A DNA stretch of 64,000 nucleotides, taken from NCBI GenBank assembly GCA_027489455.1, contig JAIXZR010000237.1:1-64000 (forward strand), written 5' to 3'. Origin of the DNA: Rubrivivax sp. Its GTDB lineage: Bacteria; Pseudomonadota; Gammaproteobacteria; Burkholderiales; Burkholderiaceae_C. Under the pieces are notes generated by a model. It saw nothing but the letters and a program-made list of their open reading frames with translations, did no database searches and had not been told where the DNA came from. The number at the start of each line of letters is the position of its first letter. The first letter of the stretch is position 1. The translations under genes were made by a program, and so were the position numbers. Shown here piece by piece: positions 12,356-23,168 of this stretch.

Positions 12356-13624
12356 ATGAACCCGAACCGCCCCACCCCTGCCCGCCGCCGGCTGCTGGCC
12401 GCCGCCGCCCTGGCGCCCTGGCTGGGCGCGGTGCGCCTGGCGGTAGCCGCGCCGCCACCGGCCGGGGCCGACCCCGCCGCGGCGCGGCTGGTCTTCGTGC
12501 TGCTGCGCGGCGGCATGGACGGCCTGATGGCGGTGCCGGCCCCGGGCGACCCGGCCTTTGCCGCCGCACGCGGGCCGCTGGCCGATTACAGCGCCTGGAA
12601 TGCCGCCGGCCCGCTGCCGCTGGCCGCAGCTGACGCCGGGCCGTTCGCCCTGCACCCGCTGCTGCCCGAGCTGCACGCCATGCTGGCGCAGGGCGACGGC
12701 CTGGTGCTGCACGCTTGCGGGCTGCCGTACCGCGAGCGTTCGCACTTCGATGCCCAGCAGGTGCTGGAAAGCGGTGGCAGCCGCCCGCACGAGCTGGCCA
12801 CCGGCTGGCTGGGCCGCGCGCTGCAGGCCGCTGGCCGGCCCGAGCCGCTGCGCGCCGTGGCGCTGGAAACGGCCGTGCCGCTGCTGCTGCGCGGGCCGGT
12901 GGACGTCGATTCCTGGGCCCCCAACACGCTGGCCGAGCCCGCGCCCGATCTCGTCGCGCGCCTGCAGCAGCTCTACCGCCAGGACGCCGCGCTGGGCCAG
13001 GCCCTGGCCCGTGCCCGCAGCCTGCGTGAAGAACCCGGCATGGCCGCCAACCCCCAGGGCATGGCCGGCGGCATGGCGGCCGGCCCCGGCGCCGGCCGCA
13101 ACGCCCAGGCGTTGACGGTGGCGCGCAAGGCGGCGGATTTCCTGCAGCGCGGCAGCCAGGTGGCGGTGCTGGAACTCGGCGGCTGGGACAGCCACGTCAA
13201 CCAGGCCGCGCCCAACGGCGGCGCCGCGAACAGCCTGCGCACCCTGGACGCCATGCTGGCGGCGCTGCGCGAAGGCCTGCAGCCCGGCGGCCTGTGGCAG
13301 CGCAGCGTGATCGTCGTGGCCACGGAATTCGGTCGCGAGGTGGCCGTCAACGGCAACCAGGGCACCGACCACGGCAGCGGCGGCGTGGCCTTCGTGCTGG
13401 GCGGTGCCGTGCGCGGCGCCCCGGGCGGCCGCGTGCTGGCCGACTGGCCCGGTCTGGCCCCGGCGCAGCGCAGCGAGGGCCGCGACCTGCGCATCACCAC
13501 CGATCTGCGCAGTGCCTTGCGGCCACTGCTGCACCAGCACCTGGGCGTGCCGCGCGCCGCACTGGACACGCTGGTGCTGCCCGGCAGCGCGGCGCTGCCG
13601 GCGCTGGATCTGTTGCGCGCCTGA
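12356..13624 (+). CDS. DUF1501 domain-containing protein
   Basis: VFVLLRGGMDGLMAVPAPGD; EFGREVAVNGNQGTDHGSGG motif. Confidence 0.92.
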   Translation: MNPNRPTPARRRLLAAAALAPWLGAVRLAVAAPPPAGADPAAARLVFVLLRGGMDGLMAVPAPGDPAFAAARGPLADYSAWNAAGPLPLAAADAGPFALHPLLPELHAMLAQGDGLVLHACGLPYRERSHFDAQQVLESGGSRPHELATGWLGRALQAAGRPEPLRAVALETAVPLLLRGPVDVDSWAPNTLAEPAPDLVARLQQLYRQDAALGQALARARSLREEPGMAANPQGMAGGMAAGPGAGRNAQALTVARKAADFLQRGSQVAVLELGGWDSHVNQAAPNGGAANSLRTLDAMLAALREGLQPGGLWQRSVIVVATEFGREVAVNGNQGTDHGSGGVAFVLGGAVRGAPGGRVLADWPGLAPAQRSEGRDLRITTDLRSALRPLLHQHLGVPRAALDTLVLPGSAALPALDLLRA

Positions 13625-13650
13625 AGGCTCAGCGCGGGGCGCACGCGCCC

Positions 13651-14949
13651 TCAGTTCGGTGGCGTGACCAGCGCCAGCACCTCGGCAGCCATGCGCTGTG
13701 CGGCGCCGCGGTGCGCTGCGGCAAAGGTCTGTGCCCGGGTGGCCATGGCTTGGCGTTCATCCTGCGCGCTGCCGCCCGCCAGGGCCAGGGCGCGCGCCAC
13801 GGCGGCCGGCAGATCGCTGCAGCGTTCGGCGGCGCCGGCGGCCAGTGCGTCTTCCGCCGCCTGGGCAAAGTTGAAGGTGTGCGGGCCCATCAGCAACGGG
13901 CAGCCGCAGGCCGCGGCTTCGATCAGGTTCTGCCCGCCCAGCGGAGCGAAGCTGCCGCCCAGCAGGGCGACATCGGCGCAGGCGTAGTAGAGCGCCATCT
14001 CGCCCAGGCTGTCGCCCAGCCAGACATCGGCGGCCGCGGCTGCTGCGGGTGGCTGATCGCCCCACTGGCTTCGCCGCTGCAGCTGCAGGCCGGCCTGGGT
14101 GACCAGCGCGGCCACGTCGTCGAAACGCTGAGGGTGGCGTGGCACCAGCAGCAGCAGCGGGCGCGGCGCGGGCAGGGCGGCCCACAGGGCCAGCAGCGGG
14201 GCTTCTTCGCCTTCACGCGTGACAGCGGCCAGCACCACGGGCCGGCGCTGGGCTTCGGCCAGCCGGGTGCGCCAGGCCTGGCCCTGCGCCAGCAATTCCG
14301 GGCGGGGGGTGATGTCGAACTTCAGGTTGCCCAGCACCTGCACGCGCGGCGCGCCGGCCGCGCGCAGGCGCCGGGCATCGGCATCGGTCTGCGCCAGCAC
14401 CACGCGCAGGCTGGCCACGGCCGGGTGCAGCAGCGCGGCCAGGCGCTGGCCTTTGCTCGCGCTGCGCGCCGACAGCCGCGCATTGGCCAGCACCATCGGC
14501 ACGCCCAGCTGCTGCGCGGCGTGCAGCAGCGCGGGCCAGACCTCGGTTTCCATCAGCACCCCGGCCGCGGGCCGGTGCGCACGCAGGAAGCGCCGTACCG
14601 CGCTCGGGGTGTCATAGGGCAGCCAGGCCTGTGCGTCACCGGGCTGCAGCAGCCGGGCCCCGGCCTCGCGGCCGGTGGCCGTGCCATGGGTGAGCAGCAC
14701 GTGCAGGCCGGGCCGCTGGGCACGCAGGGCCGCCAGCAGCGGCGCGGCGGCCAGCGTTTCGCCCAGCGACACGGCATGCACCCACAAGCGGCCGGGCACC
14801 GGCGGCGCCGCCGGCCAGCCCAGGCGTTCTGCCAGGTGCCAGCGGTAGGCCGGTTCGCGCCGGCCGCGCCACCCCAGGCGCGCCAGGTAGAGCGGCGTGG
14901 CCAGCCACAGCACGCACGCGTACAGCGCCCGCGCCGCGCCGGCGCGCAT
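13651..14949 (-). CDS. waaA: 3-deoxy-D-manno-octulosonic acid transferase
   Basis: LWVHAVSLGETLAAAPLL, ETEVWPALLHAAQQLGVPMVLANARLS, GGSFAPLGGQNLIEAAACG motifs. Confidence 0.93.
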   Translation of the reverse strand: MRAGAARALYACVLWLATPLYLARLGWRGRREPAYRWHLAERLGWPAAPPVPGRLWVHAVSLGETLAAAPLLAALRAQRPGLHVLLTHGTATGREAGARLLQPGDAQAWLPYDTPSAVRRFLRAHRPAAGVLMETEVWPALLHAAQQLGVPMVLANARLSARSASKGQRLAALLHPAVASLRVVLAQTDADARRLRAAGAPRVQVLGNLKFDITPRPELLAQGQAWRTRLAEAQRRPVVLAAVTREGEEAPLLALWAALPAPRPLLLLVPRHPQRFDDVAALVTQAGLQLQRRSQWGDQPPAAAAAADVWLGDSLGEMALYYACADVALLGGSFAPLGGQNLIEAAACGCPLLMGPHTFNFAQAAEDALAAGAAERCSDLPAAVARALALAGGSAQDERQAMATRAQTFAAAHRGAAQRMAAEVLALVTPPN

Positions 14950-14977
14950 GCTCAAGGTGCCAGGCCGGCCGGCATCG

Positions 14978-16381
14978 TCAATGCGCCGCGGCGGCCACCT
15001 GCGCGTCGGGCTTGACGCTGCGCAGCGCCGCCATGAACGCGTCCTGGATGCGATGCAGTGCCTCGGGCGTGTGGCCCTCGAAGCGCAGCACCAGCACCGG
15101 CGTGGTGTTGCTGCCGCGGATGAGGCCGAAGCCGTCGTCGAAATCCACGCGCAGGCCGTCGATGGTGCCGACCGTGCCGCCTTCGAACTTCAAGCGCCCG
15201 TCGGCCGCGCGCGCCAGCAGCTCGGCCACCACGGCGTGGTGTTCGCCTTCGGCGCACGGCACGTTGAGCTCGGGCGTGCTGAAGCTGGTGGGCAGCGCGT
15301 CGAGGAAGGCGCTGGGGTTCTTCTCGCGGCTCAGGATCTCCAGCAGCCGCGCGGCGGTGTACATCGCGTCGTCGAAGCCATACCAGCGTTCGCCGAAGAA
15401 CAGGTGGCCGCTCATCTCACCCGCGAAAGGCGCGCCGGTTTCCTTCAGCTTGGCCTTGATCAGCGAATGCCCGGTGCGCCACATCAGCGGCTTGCCGCCG
15501 GCCTTCCTGATGGCCACCGGCAGGCGCTGGCTGCACTTGACGTCGAAGATGATCGTGGCGCCCTTGTGGCGCTTCAGGATGTCGCGCGCGAACAGCATGA
15601 TCTGCCGGTCAGGGTAGATGATGTTGCCGCCCTTCGTGACCACGCCCAGGCGGTCGCCATCGCCGTCGAAGGCCAGGCCGATCTCGGCGCCCGTGGCGTG
15701 CACCACGGCCTTGAGCATTTCCAGGTTCTCGGGCTTGCTCGGGTCGGGGTGGTGATTGGGGAAGTCGCCATCCACCGTGCTGTACAGGTCGATGACCTCG
15801 CAACCCAGCGCGCGAAGAATGCCCGGCGCGGTCGCGCCGGGGATGCCGTTGCCGCTGTCCACCACGATCTTCATCGGCCGTGCCAGCTTCACGTCGCCGA
15901 CGATGCGCTGCGTGTATTCGGCCACGATGTCCATCTTCGCGCTGCGGCCGCGCTTGCTGGCGTAGGTCTCGGTCTCGATGCGTTGGCGCAGCTTCTGGAT
16001 GTCGTCGCCATAGATGGCGCGGCCGGCCATCACCATCTTGAAGCCGTTGTAGTCCTTCGGGTTGTGGCTGCCCGTGACCTGGATGCCGCTGCTGCAGCCA
16101 TGCTGGCCGCGCGTGGCGGCCACGTAGTACAGCATCGGCGTGGTGACGGCGCCGATGTCCACCACGTCCAGCCCCGTGCTCTTCAGCCCGCGGATCAGCG
16201 CCGCGGCCAGGCCCGGGCCCGACAGCCGCCCGTCGCGGCCCACGGCCACGGCTTTTTCGCCAGCCAGCAGCGCTTCACTGCCGAAGGCGCGGCCCAGGTG
16301 CTCGGCAAAGGTCTCGTCGATGTTCTTGCCGACGATGCCGCGGATGTCGTAGGCCTTGAAGACGGTGGGATCGATGTGCAT
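14978..16381 (-). CDS. Phosphomannomutase/phosphoglucomutase
   Basis: FKAYDIRGIVGKN, VTGSHNPKDYNGFK, FDGDGDRLGVV motifs. Confidence 0.93.
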   Translation of the reverse strand: MHIDPTVFKAYDIRGIVGKNIDETFAEHLGRAFGSEALLAGEKAVAVGRDGRLSGPGLAAALIRGLKSTGLDVVDIGAVTTPMLYYVAATRGQHGCSSGIQVTGSHNPKDYNGFKMVMAGRAIYGDDIQKLRQRIETETYASKRGRSAKMDIVAEYTQRIVGDVKLARPMKIVVDSGNGIPGATAPGILRALGCEVIDLYSTVDGDFPNHHPDPSKPENLEMLKAVVHATGAEIGLAFDGDGDRLGVVTKGGNIIYPDRQIMLFARDILKRHKGATIIFDVKCSQRLPVAIRKAGGKPLMWRTGHSLIKAKLKETGAPFAGEMSGHLFFGERWYGFDDAMYTAARLLEILSREKNPSAFLDALPTSFSTPELNVPCAEGEHHAVVAELLARAADGRLKFEGGTVGTIDGLRVDFDDGFGLIRGSNTTPVLVLRFEGHTPEALHRIQDAFMAALRSVKPDAQVAAAAH

Positions 16382-16547
16382 GTCGCGCCAGGATGGGATG
16401 GATGCGCCGAATTGTAGGCAGCGCCCCGGCCCCGCCCGGCCTGGCCTGGGGCCAGCTGGCGCCGGCCACCGTCGATCCGGCGGCCTCGCTGGCCATTCGT
16501 CGCCCACGGCCAGGGCTGGCGGCCGGTGGCTTCCTACACTGCGGGGC

Positions 16548-17681
16548 ATGAAACAGGTCATTGCCGCGCTGCGCCTGGCGCAGAAGGATTTCTTCAAGCT
16601 GCGCCGCAAGCATGCCGCGCCTGAATGGGCCTTGTGGGTGATGACGGGCCTGGTCGCGCTGGCCTGGGGCGGCGGGCTCACGCTGGTGGCGGTGGTCTTT
16701 AGCGGGCGCTGGCTGACGGCCGGGCAGATCCTGCAGATCGCCCAGCCCATGCTGATCACGGCGCTGATCATCGGCGTGACGTTCCACGTCGTCTACACCG
16801 TCATCGAGCGCACCGCCTCCGATCGCTTCCTGGCCTGGGTGAACGGCGAGCCCGGGTTGCTGGTGAACCTGTTCTACACCGTCACATCGATCCTGTGCGT
16901 CGTCTTCGGCCTGGGCCTGGCCTTCCTCATGCAGGGGTTCGTGCCCGGGCTGGACCGCGTTGATTGGGCGCCGCAGCGCAGCTGGATCTCGGTGTCCATC
17001 TTCGCTGGCTGGGCCAGCGTGGTCTGGGGCCTGTGGGCCTGGCAGCAGTGGCGCGAGGAGCAGCTCAAGCGCCAGGCGCAGGAAGCCCAGCTGCGCCTGC
17101 TGCAGGCGCAGATCGAGCCGCATTTCCTGTTCAACACCCTGGCCAACGTGCAGAGCCTGATGGATCACGATCCGCCCAAGGCCAAGCAGATGCTGGCCAG
17201 CTTCACCGACTACCTGCGCGCCAGCCTGGGCACGCTGCGCCAGGACCAGGGCAAGGTCGCCGACGAGCTGGATCTGGCGCAGAGCTACCTGCGCCTGCTG
17301 CAGGGGCGCATGGAAGAACGGCTGCGTTTCGAGATCGATGCCGATGCCGCGGCGCGCGCCCAGCCGCTGCCACCGTTGCTGCTGCAGCCGCTGGTGGAAA
17401 ACGCCGTCGTGCACGGCCTGGAGCCCAGCATCGACGGCGGCACGGTGCGCATCAGCGCCCGCGTGCAGGGCCGGCGCCTGGTGCTGGAAGTGCAGGACGA
17501 CGGCCGCGGCCTGGACGCCCCGCCGCGCCCGGGCGCGCGCCGCGGCCACGGCCTGGCCCTGGGCAACATCCGCGAACGCCTGCAGGCCCGCTACGGCCCG
17601 GATGCCACGCTGGACGTGCAGGCGGCCCACCCCGGCACGCTGGCCCGCATCTCGCTGCCTTTGTCCACGGAGACATCATGA
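16548..17681 (+). CDS. LytS/AlgZ-type sensor histidine kinase
   Basis: AQIEPHFLFNTLANVQSLMDHDPPKAKQML (His_kinase domain) plus N-terminal TM segments. Confidence 0.92.
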   Translation: MKQVIAALRLAQKDFFKLRRKHAAPEWALWVMTGLVALAWGGGLTLVAVVFSGRWLTAGQILQIAQPMLITALIIGVTFHVVYTVIERTASDRFLAWVNGEPGLLVNLFYTVTSILCVVFGLGLAFLMQGFVPGLDRVDWAPQRSWISVSIFAGWASVVWGLWAWQQWREEQLKRQAQEAQLRLLQAQIEPHFLFNTLANVQSLMDHDPPKAKQMLASFTDYLRASLGTLRQDQGKVADELDLAQSYLRLLQGRMEERLRFEIDADAAARAQPLPPLLLQPLVENAVVHGLEPSIDGGTVRISARVQGRRLVLEVQDDGRGLDAPPRPGARRGHGLALGNIRERLQARYGPDATLDVQAAHPGTLARISLPLSTETS

Positions 17682-18472
17682 CCACCTGCCTGATCGCCGA
17701 CGACGAACCCCACCTGGCCCGCGCGCTGGCCGCCGAGCTGGCCGCGCTGTGGCCCGATCTGCAGCTGCTGCACACCGCGCGCAACGGCGTGGAAGCCGCC
17801 GAGCGCATCGCCGCGCTGCAGCCGGATCTGGCCTTCCTGGACATCCAGATGCCGGGCCTGACCGGGCTGGAAGTGGCCCAGGGCATCGAAGGTGGCACCC
17901 GCGTCGTGTTCGTCACGGCCTATGACGAATTCGCCGTGCAGGCCTTTGAGCAGGAAGCCGTGGACTACGTGCTCAAGCCGGTCTCGCGCGAGCGCCTGGC
18001 CAGGACGGTGGAACGCATCCGCCGCGCGCTGCAGCCGGCAGCGGGCGCCCCGGCCGCCGGCACGGGGGCGGCCGTACCGGCCGCTGACGAGGCGCGGCTG
18101 CTGGCGGCACTGCAGCGCCTGCTGCCGGCGGCCAGCGCCGCGCCGGAGCGGCTGCGCTGGGTGCGCGCCGGCAGCGGCGACGTCATGCACCAGATCCCCG
18201 TCGACGAGGTGTTGTTCTTCCGCGCCGACGACAAGTACACCTGCGTGCAGACGGCCAAGGCCGAGCACCTGATCCGCACGCCGATCGCCGATCTGGTGCA
18301 GCAGCTCGATCCCGCCGATTTCACGCAGGTGCACCGGTCGACGATCGTCAACCTGCGCTTCCTGGCCGGCACGCGGCGCGACGACACCAGCCGCCTCTTC
18401 CTGCGCCTGCACGGCTGGCCCGGGGAGCTGCCGGTGAGCCGCGCCTACGTGCCGCTGTTCAAGGCGATGTAG
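17678..18472 (+). CDS. LytTR-family response regulator
   Basis: Receiver LAFLDIQMPGLTGLEVA; C-terminal LytTR DNA-binding domain; ATGA overlap with kinase gene. Confidence 0.93.
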   Translation: MTTCLIADDEPHLARALAAELAALWPDLQLLHTARNGVEAAERIAALQPDLAFLDIQMPGLTGLEVAQGIEGGTRVVFVTAYDEFAVQAFEQEAVDYVLKPVSRERLARTVERIRRALQPAAGAPAAGTGAAVPAADEARLLAALQRLLPAASAAPERLRWVRAGSGDVMHQIPVDEVLFFRADDKYTCVQTAKAEHLIRTPIADLVQQLDPADFTQVHRSTIVNLRFLAGTRRDDTSRLFLRLHGWPGELPVSRAYVPLFKAM

Positions 18473-18555
18473 CGCGCGGCCGCCGCCGCTGGGCGGGCGT
18501 GACGACAGGTCCGGAAACGGCCAGCGCCAGCCGGGGCGGCGCCTAAGATGCGCCG

Positions 18556-20076
18556 ATGCTTCGCCCCCTTGCCAGCCCCGCTGACCCTGCCCCGGCCGAC
18601 GCCAGCGCTGCCGCTGCCCTGCCGGCCTGGCATGGCGACGATGCCGCCGCCTATGCGGCCTTGCTGGCGCGCGATGTGCGCTTCGACGGGCGCTTGTTCG
18701 TCGGCGTCACCAGCACGGGCGTGTACTGCCGGCCGGTGTGCCGCGTGCGCACGCCGCGGCGCGAGAACTGCCGCTTCTTCGCCACCCGCGCCCAGGCCGA
18801 GGCGGCGGCCTTCCGCCCCTGCCTGAAGTGCCGGCCCGAGATCGCGCCCGGGCTGTCGCAGATGGATTCCTCGCGCAGCCTGGCGGGCGCCGCTGCGGCG
18901 TTGATCGATGCGGCCGTGCAGGCCGGCAGCGTGCCCAGCATGCCGGCCCTGGCCGCCCGGCTGGGCGTGACGGACCGGCACCTGCGCCGCATCTTCCAGG
19001 CCACGCACGGCGTCGGGCCGCACGACTACCTGGCCACGCAGCGGCTGCTGCTGGCCAAGCAACTGCTCACCGACACGGCGCTGCCGGTGGCCCAGGTGGC
19101 CCTGGCCAGCGGCTTTGCCAGCCTGCGGCGCTTCAACGCCGCCTTTGCCGAGCGCTACCGCCTGAACCCCGGCCAACTGCGGCAGCGCCAGGCTGGCGCG
19201 GCACCCGCGGGCCTGCGGCTGGCCTGGCGGCCGCCCTATGACGTCGAAGGCATGCTGGGCCACTTCGAACGCCGCGTGGTGCAGGGCATCGAGAGCGTGG
19301 ATGCGGCCAGCCTGACGCTGCAGCGCACCCTGGCCTGGCCGCACCAGGGGCAATGCCTGGCGGGGTGGATCAGCCTGCGCTTCGACCCGGCGCGCCAGGA
19401 AGTGCGCCTGCAGGCGTCCGACACGCTGGCCCCGGCGTGGGGCGCGGTGCTGCAGCGCGTGCGCCATGCGCTGGACCTGGATGCCGACCCCGCGCCGATC
19501 GATGCCGCGCTGGCCAGCCTGCCGCTGCCGCCGCGGCCGGGGCTGCGCCTGCCAGGCTGCTTCGACGGCTTCGAAGCCGCCGTGCGCGTGGTGCTGGGCC
19601 AGCAGGTGACGGTGAAGGGCGCGCGCACGCTGCTGCAGCGGCTGGTGGACCGTTTCGGCGCGCCCATCGACACGCCCCACCCGGGCCTGCTGCGCCTGTT
19701 CCCGACGCCGCAGGCCATCGCCACGGCGGACCCGGCAGCCATCGGCACGCTGGGCATCGTGCGCCAGCGCGTGGGCGCGCTGCAGGCCCTGGCCGCCGAA
19801 GTGGTGGCCGGGCGCATCGTGCTGGCCCCCGGGGCCCCGCTGCAGCCCACCTTGCAGGCGCTGCAGGCGCTGCCGGGGATCGGCGACTGGACGGCGCAGG
19901 TGATCGCCATGCGCGTGCTGGCCTGGCCCGACGCCTGGCCGGCCAGCGACATCGGCCTGATGAACGCGCTGGGCTCGCGCGACCCGAAGCACATCACCCG
20001 CCTGGCGCAAGCCTGGCGCCCCTGGCGTGCCTATGCCGTGATGCGGCTGTGGCACCGGATCGAGACCGGCGCATGA
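18556..20076 (+). CDS. Ada-N/AraC/AlkA fusion: DNA-3-methyladenine glycosylase 2 with methyl-phosphotriester sensor domain
   Basis: [21 protein letters not shown]...[10 protein letters not shown] Zn-Cys domain; AraC HTH; Hh[19 protein letters not shown]. Confidence 0.93.
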   Translation: MLRPLASPADPAPADASAAAALPAWHGDDAAAYAALLARDVRFDGRLFVGVTSTGVYCRPVCRVRTPRRENCRFFATRAQAEAAAFRPCLKCRPEIAPGLSQMDSSRSLAGAAAALIDAAVQAGSVPSMPALAARLGVTDRHLRRIFQATHGVGPHDYLATQRLLLAKQLLTDTALPVAQVALASGFASLRRFNAAFAERYRLNPGQLRQRQAGAAPAGLRLAWRPPYDVEGMLGHFERRVVQGIESVDAASLTLQRTLAWPHQGQCLAGWISLRFDPARQEVRLQASDTLAPAWGAVLQRVRHALDLDADPAPIDAALASLPLPPRPGLRLPGCFDGFEAAVRVVLGQQVTVKGARTLLQRLVDRFGAPIDTPHPGLLRLFPTPQAIATADPAAIGTLGIVRQRVGALQALAAEVVAGRIVLAPGAPLQPTLQALQALPGIGDWTAQVIAMRVLAWPDAWPASDIGLMNALGSRDPKHITRLAQAWRPWRAYAVMRLWHRIETGA

Positions 20077-20570
20077 AGCCTTCACCCCGATTGCAGGCGC
20101 AGTGCGCCATCACCACCCCGCTGGGCCCGATGCTGCTGGCCGCCACTGCGCACGGCCTGGCCGGGGCCTGGTTCGAGGGCCAGGCCCACCACCCCGGCGG
20201 GCTGGCGGTGCCCGTCGATCCCGCGCAGGGGCACCTGGCCCAGGCGCGGGCCGAGCTGGCGGCCTACTTCGCGCAGGCCGGGCGCGGCTTCAGCGTCGCG
20301 CTGGACCCGCAGGGCACGCCCTTCCAGCAGCAGGTGTGGCAGGCGCTGCGCGGCATCCCGCCAGGGCAGGCCTGCAGCTACGGGGGGCTGGCCCAGCGCC
20401 TGGGGCGGCCGCAGGCCGCGCGTGCCGTCGGTGCGGCCGTGGGGCGCAACCCCTTGTCCATCGTCGTGCCCTGCCATCGCGTGCTGGGGCGGGGCGGGGC
20501 GCTCACAGGCTATGCCGGCGGGCTGGCGCGCAAGCAGGCGCTGCTGCAGCACGAAGGCGCCTGCCCTTGA
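20073..20570 (+). CDS. ogt: Methylated-DNA--[protein]-cysteine S-methyltransferase
   Basis: [20 protein letters not shown] active-site motif; ATGA overlap with upstream gene. Confidence 0.95.
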   Translation: MKPSPRLQAQCAITTPLGPMLLAATAHGLAGAWFEGQAHHPGGLAVPVDPAQGHLAQARAELAAYFAQAGRGFSVALDPQGTPFQQQVWQALRGIPPGQACSYGGLAQRLGRPQAARAVGAAVGRNPLSIVVPCHRVLGRGGALTGYAGGLARKQALLQHEGACP

Positions 20571-21460
20571 GGCCGCGCGACATCGTCGACCTGCTGCTGC
20601 TGGGCGCGCTGTGGGGTGCGTCGTTTCTCTTCATGCGGCTGGGCGCGCAGGAGTTCGGCCCGGTGGCGCTGGCCTTCCTGCGCGTGGCCGGTGCCAGCGC
20701 GATGCTGCTGCCCTGGCTGCTGTGGCGCGGCGAAGGCGCGGCGCTGGCGCGCGCCTGGCGGCCGGTGGCGCTGGTGGGGCTGGTCAACAGCAGCGGGCCC
20801 TTCCTGCTGTTCGGCGTGGCCTCGCTGGCCCTGTCGGCCGGGCTGATGGCGATCTTCAACGCCACGGCGCCGCTGTGGGCGGCCTTCATCGGCTGGCTGG
20901 TCTGGCGCGAGCGCCTGGCCGGCCTGCGGGTGCTGGGTCTGGCGGTGGGGCTGGTCGGGGTGGTGGGGCTTTCCTGGGGCAAGGCCGATTTCCGTGCTGG
21001 CGCCAGCGGCATCAGCCCGGCGCTGGGCATGGCGGCCTGCGTCGGCGCCACGCTGCTGTACGGGCTGGGTGCCAACCTGGCACGCACACGGCTGCAGGGC
21101 GTGCCGCCGATGGCCGTGGCCGCCGGCAGCCAGCTGGGTGCGGCGCTGACGCTGCTGGTGCCGGCCTGGATCTACTGGCCGGCGGTGATGCCCTCGGCCG
21201 CAGCCTGGGGTGCCGTGGCGCTGCTGGCGCTGGCCTGCACCGGGCTGGCCTACGTGCTGTACTTCCGGCTCATTGCCCATGTGGGGGCGACGCGGGCGAT
21301 CTCGGTCACCTTCCTGATCCCGGCCTTCGCGATGGCCTGGGGCTGGCTGGTGCTGGGCGAGCTGCCCACGGCCGTGATGCTGTCGGGCTGCGCCGTGGTG
21401 CTGCTGGGCACGGCCCTGGCCACGGGCCTGCTGCGCTGGCCGCTGGGTTCAAGGCCATGA
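20567..21460 (+). CDS. EamA/DMT family transporter
   Basis: [14 protein letters not shown]; about 10 hydrophobic segments, internal repeat; TTG start overlapping ogt stop proposed. Confidence 0.88.
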   Translation: MRPRDIVDLLLLGALWGASFLFMRLGAQEFGPVALAFLRVAGASAMLLPWLLWRGEGAALARAWRPVALVGLVNSSGPFLLFGVASLALSAGLMAIFNATAPLWAAFIGWLVWRERLAGLRVLGLAVGLVGVVGLSWGKADFRAGASGISPALGMAACVGATLLYGLGANLARTRLQGVPPMAVAAGSQLGAALTLLVPAWIYWPAVMPSAAAWGAVALLALACTGLAYVLYFRLIAHVGATRAISVTFLIPAFAMAWGWLVLGELPTAVMLSGCAVVLLGTALATGLLRWPLGSRP

Positions 21461-21481
21461 AAAAGCCCGCGGGTGCGGGCT
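21460..21481 (-). terminator. Rho-independent terminator for the cytochrome c gene
   Basis: On minus strand AGCCCGC-ACCC-GCGGGCT followed by TTTT. Confidence 0.7.
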
Positions 21482-21509
21482 GGGACGGGATGGCGTGTCG
21501 CCTGGGCGG

Positions 21510-22196
21510 TCAGCGGAAGGGCGACTGGCGCACCGTCTGCAGATCGCCCGGCAGGCTGGCCATGTAGTCGGCGATCTGCTTGAGCTCGGCACGGTTGAAG
21601 GCCTTCACCTGGCCACCCATGATGGCGTTGGCGCGGCCGAGGTTCGGGTTGCCCTCGGTGCCGTAGGCGCGCAGGCTGGCGTACAGGTAGTCGGCATGCT
21701 GGCCGGCCAGCTTGGGGTAGTTGGGGGCGATGGGCTTGTTGTAGTCGGCGCCGTGGCACGAAGCGCAGGCGCCCTTGGTCAGCAGGGCCGCCACGGCCGG
21801 GCTGGGCTGGGGCGTGGTGGACACGGACTTGATGTCGCTGGTGACATGCTTTTCATAGAAAGCGCCGAGATCGGCCATGTCCTTGTCGGTGAGCGACATC
21901 GCGATGCTGCGCATCGTCGGATGCTTGCGCTCGCCCTTCTTGTACGCGGCCAGCGCCGCGACGATGTAGCCCCCGTTCTGGCCCGAGATCTTGGGCACCT
22001 TGAAGACTTCCGGGAAGCTGGACTGGTAGCCCGGGATGCCATGGCAGCCGATGCACATCGCGGCCTTGGTCTGGCCCGCGGCGGCGTCCTGGGCCTGGGC
22101 GGCAGGGGCCGCGATCAGCGCTGCTGCGCAGGCCAGGGCAGACAGAAAACCGGCAGAGCTTGCAGGGGCAAAACGGTGGGGGGTGGCGTACTTCAT
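21510..22196 (-). CDS. Diheme cytochrome c4-like protein
   Basis: Signal peptide; two CxxCH (CIGCH, CASCH); YIVAALAAYKKGERKHPTM. Confidence 0.92.
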   Translation of the reverse strand: MKYATPHRFAPASSAGFLSALACAAALIAAPAAQAQDAAAGQTKAAMCIGCHGIPGYQSSFPEVFKVPKISGQNGGYIVAALAAYKKGERKHPTMRSIAMSLTDKDMADLGAFYEKHVTSDIKSVSTTPQPSPAVAALLTKGACASCHGADYNKPIAPNYPKLAGQHADYLYASLRAYGTEGNPNLGRANAIMGGQVKAFNRAELKQIADYMASLPGDLQTVRQSPFR

Positions 22197-22309
22197 CCAA
22201 AAATTATAGGGCCCTTATACTGGCCCGAGCACCTGCGACGGGGCCCTAGAGCGTTCCCATCTGCAGCGTCCCGCACAGCCCGCGCCGCCGGCGCCAGCCG
22301 GTTCCTTGC

Positions 22310-23164
22310 ATGAAATTCCAGGGTTCAGAAAACTACATCGCCACCCAAGACCTGATGCTGGCGGTGAACGCGGCGTTGACCTTGAAGCGCCCTCTGCTCG
22401 TGAAAGGCGAACCCGGCACCGGCAAGACCATGCTGGCCGAAGAAGTGGCCGCCGCCCTGGGCATGCCGCTGCTGCAGTGGCACATCAAGAGCACCACCAA
22501 GGCACAGCAGGGCCTGTACGAATACGACGCCGTGAGCCGTCTGCGCGACAGCCAGCTCTCGGGCGCAGAAGAAGCCGCGCGCGTTCGCGACATCCGCAAC
22601 TACATCGTCAAGGGCGTGCTCTGGCAGGCCTTCACGGCGGACGAGCCCGTGGCCCTGCTGATCGACGAGATCGACAAGGCCGACATCGAGTTCCCCAACG
22701 ACCTGCTGCGCGAACTCGACCGCATGGAGTTCTACGTCTACGAGACGCGTGAACTCATCCGCGCCAAGCACCGGCCGCTGGTGGTGATCACCAGCAACAA
22801 CGAAAAGGAACTGCCCGACGCGTTCCTGCGCCGCTGCTTCTTCCACTACATCAAGTTCCCCGACGCGGACACGATGCAGAAGATCGTGGACGTGCACTTC
22901 CCCGGCCTGAAGAAAGACCTGCTGGCTGCGGCCATGAAGACCTTCTTCGACGTGAGCAAACTGCCCGGCCTGAAGAAGAAGCCCTCCACCAGCGAGCTGC
23001 TGGATTGGCTCAAGCTGCTGGTGGCCGAGGACATCCCGCTGGAAGCCCTGCAAAGCCAGGACGAGAAGGTGGCCGTGCCGCCGCTGGTGGGCGCCTTGCT
23101 GAAGAACGAACAGGACCTGAGCTTGTTCGAGAAGCTCGTTTTCATGCAGCGCCACAACCGCTGA
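22310..23164 (+). CDS. MoxR-family AAA+ ATPase
   Basis: LLVKGEPGTGKTMLAEE Walker A, VALLIDEIDKAD Walker B. Confidence 0.95.
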   Translation: MKFQGSENYIATQDLMLAVNAALTLKRPLLVKGEPGTGKTMLAEEVAAALGMPLLQWHIKSTTKAQQGLYEYDAVSRLRDSQLSGAEEAARVRDIRNYIVKGVLWQAFTADEPVALLIDEIDKADIEFPNDLLRELDRMEFYVYETRELIRAKHRPLVVITSNNEKELPDAFLRRCFFHYIKFPDADTMQKIVDVHFPGLKKDLLAAAMKTFFDVSKLPGLKKKPSTSELLDWLKLLVAEDIPLEALQSQDEKVAVPPLVGALLKNEQDLSLFEKLVFMQRHNR

Positions 23165-23168
23165 CGGC

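Noticed and set aside
9363-12569. 1068-aa minus-strand ORF
   Set aside because: Antisense to tolC and DUF1800; low-complexity Arg/Ala/Gly/Gln translation typical of a GC-rich shadow ORF
10854-13624. DUF1800/DUF1501 pair as a novel system
   Set aside because: This adjacency is a well-known common pairing; nothing unusual seen in the sequence here
18556-21460. Ada/AlkA-ogt-EamA as an unusual repair island
   Set aside because: Ada-AlkA followed by ogt is a regular alkylation-repair arrangement; the EamA gene is probably just translationally coupled
22199-22300. Promoter elements in the cytochrome c/MoxR divergent region (TTATACT)
   Set aside because: A -10-like TATACT is visible but I could not find a convincing -35 at the correct spacing
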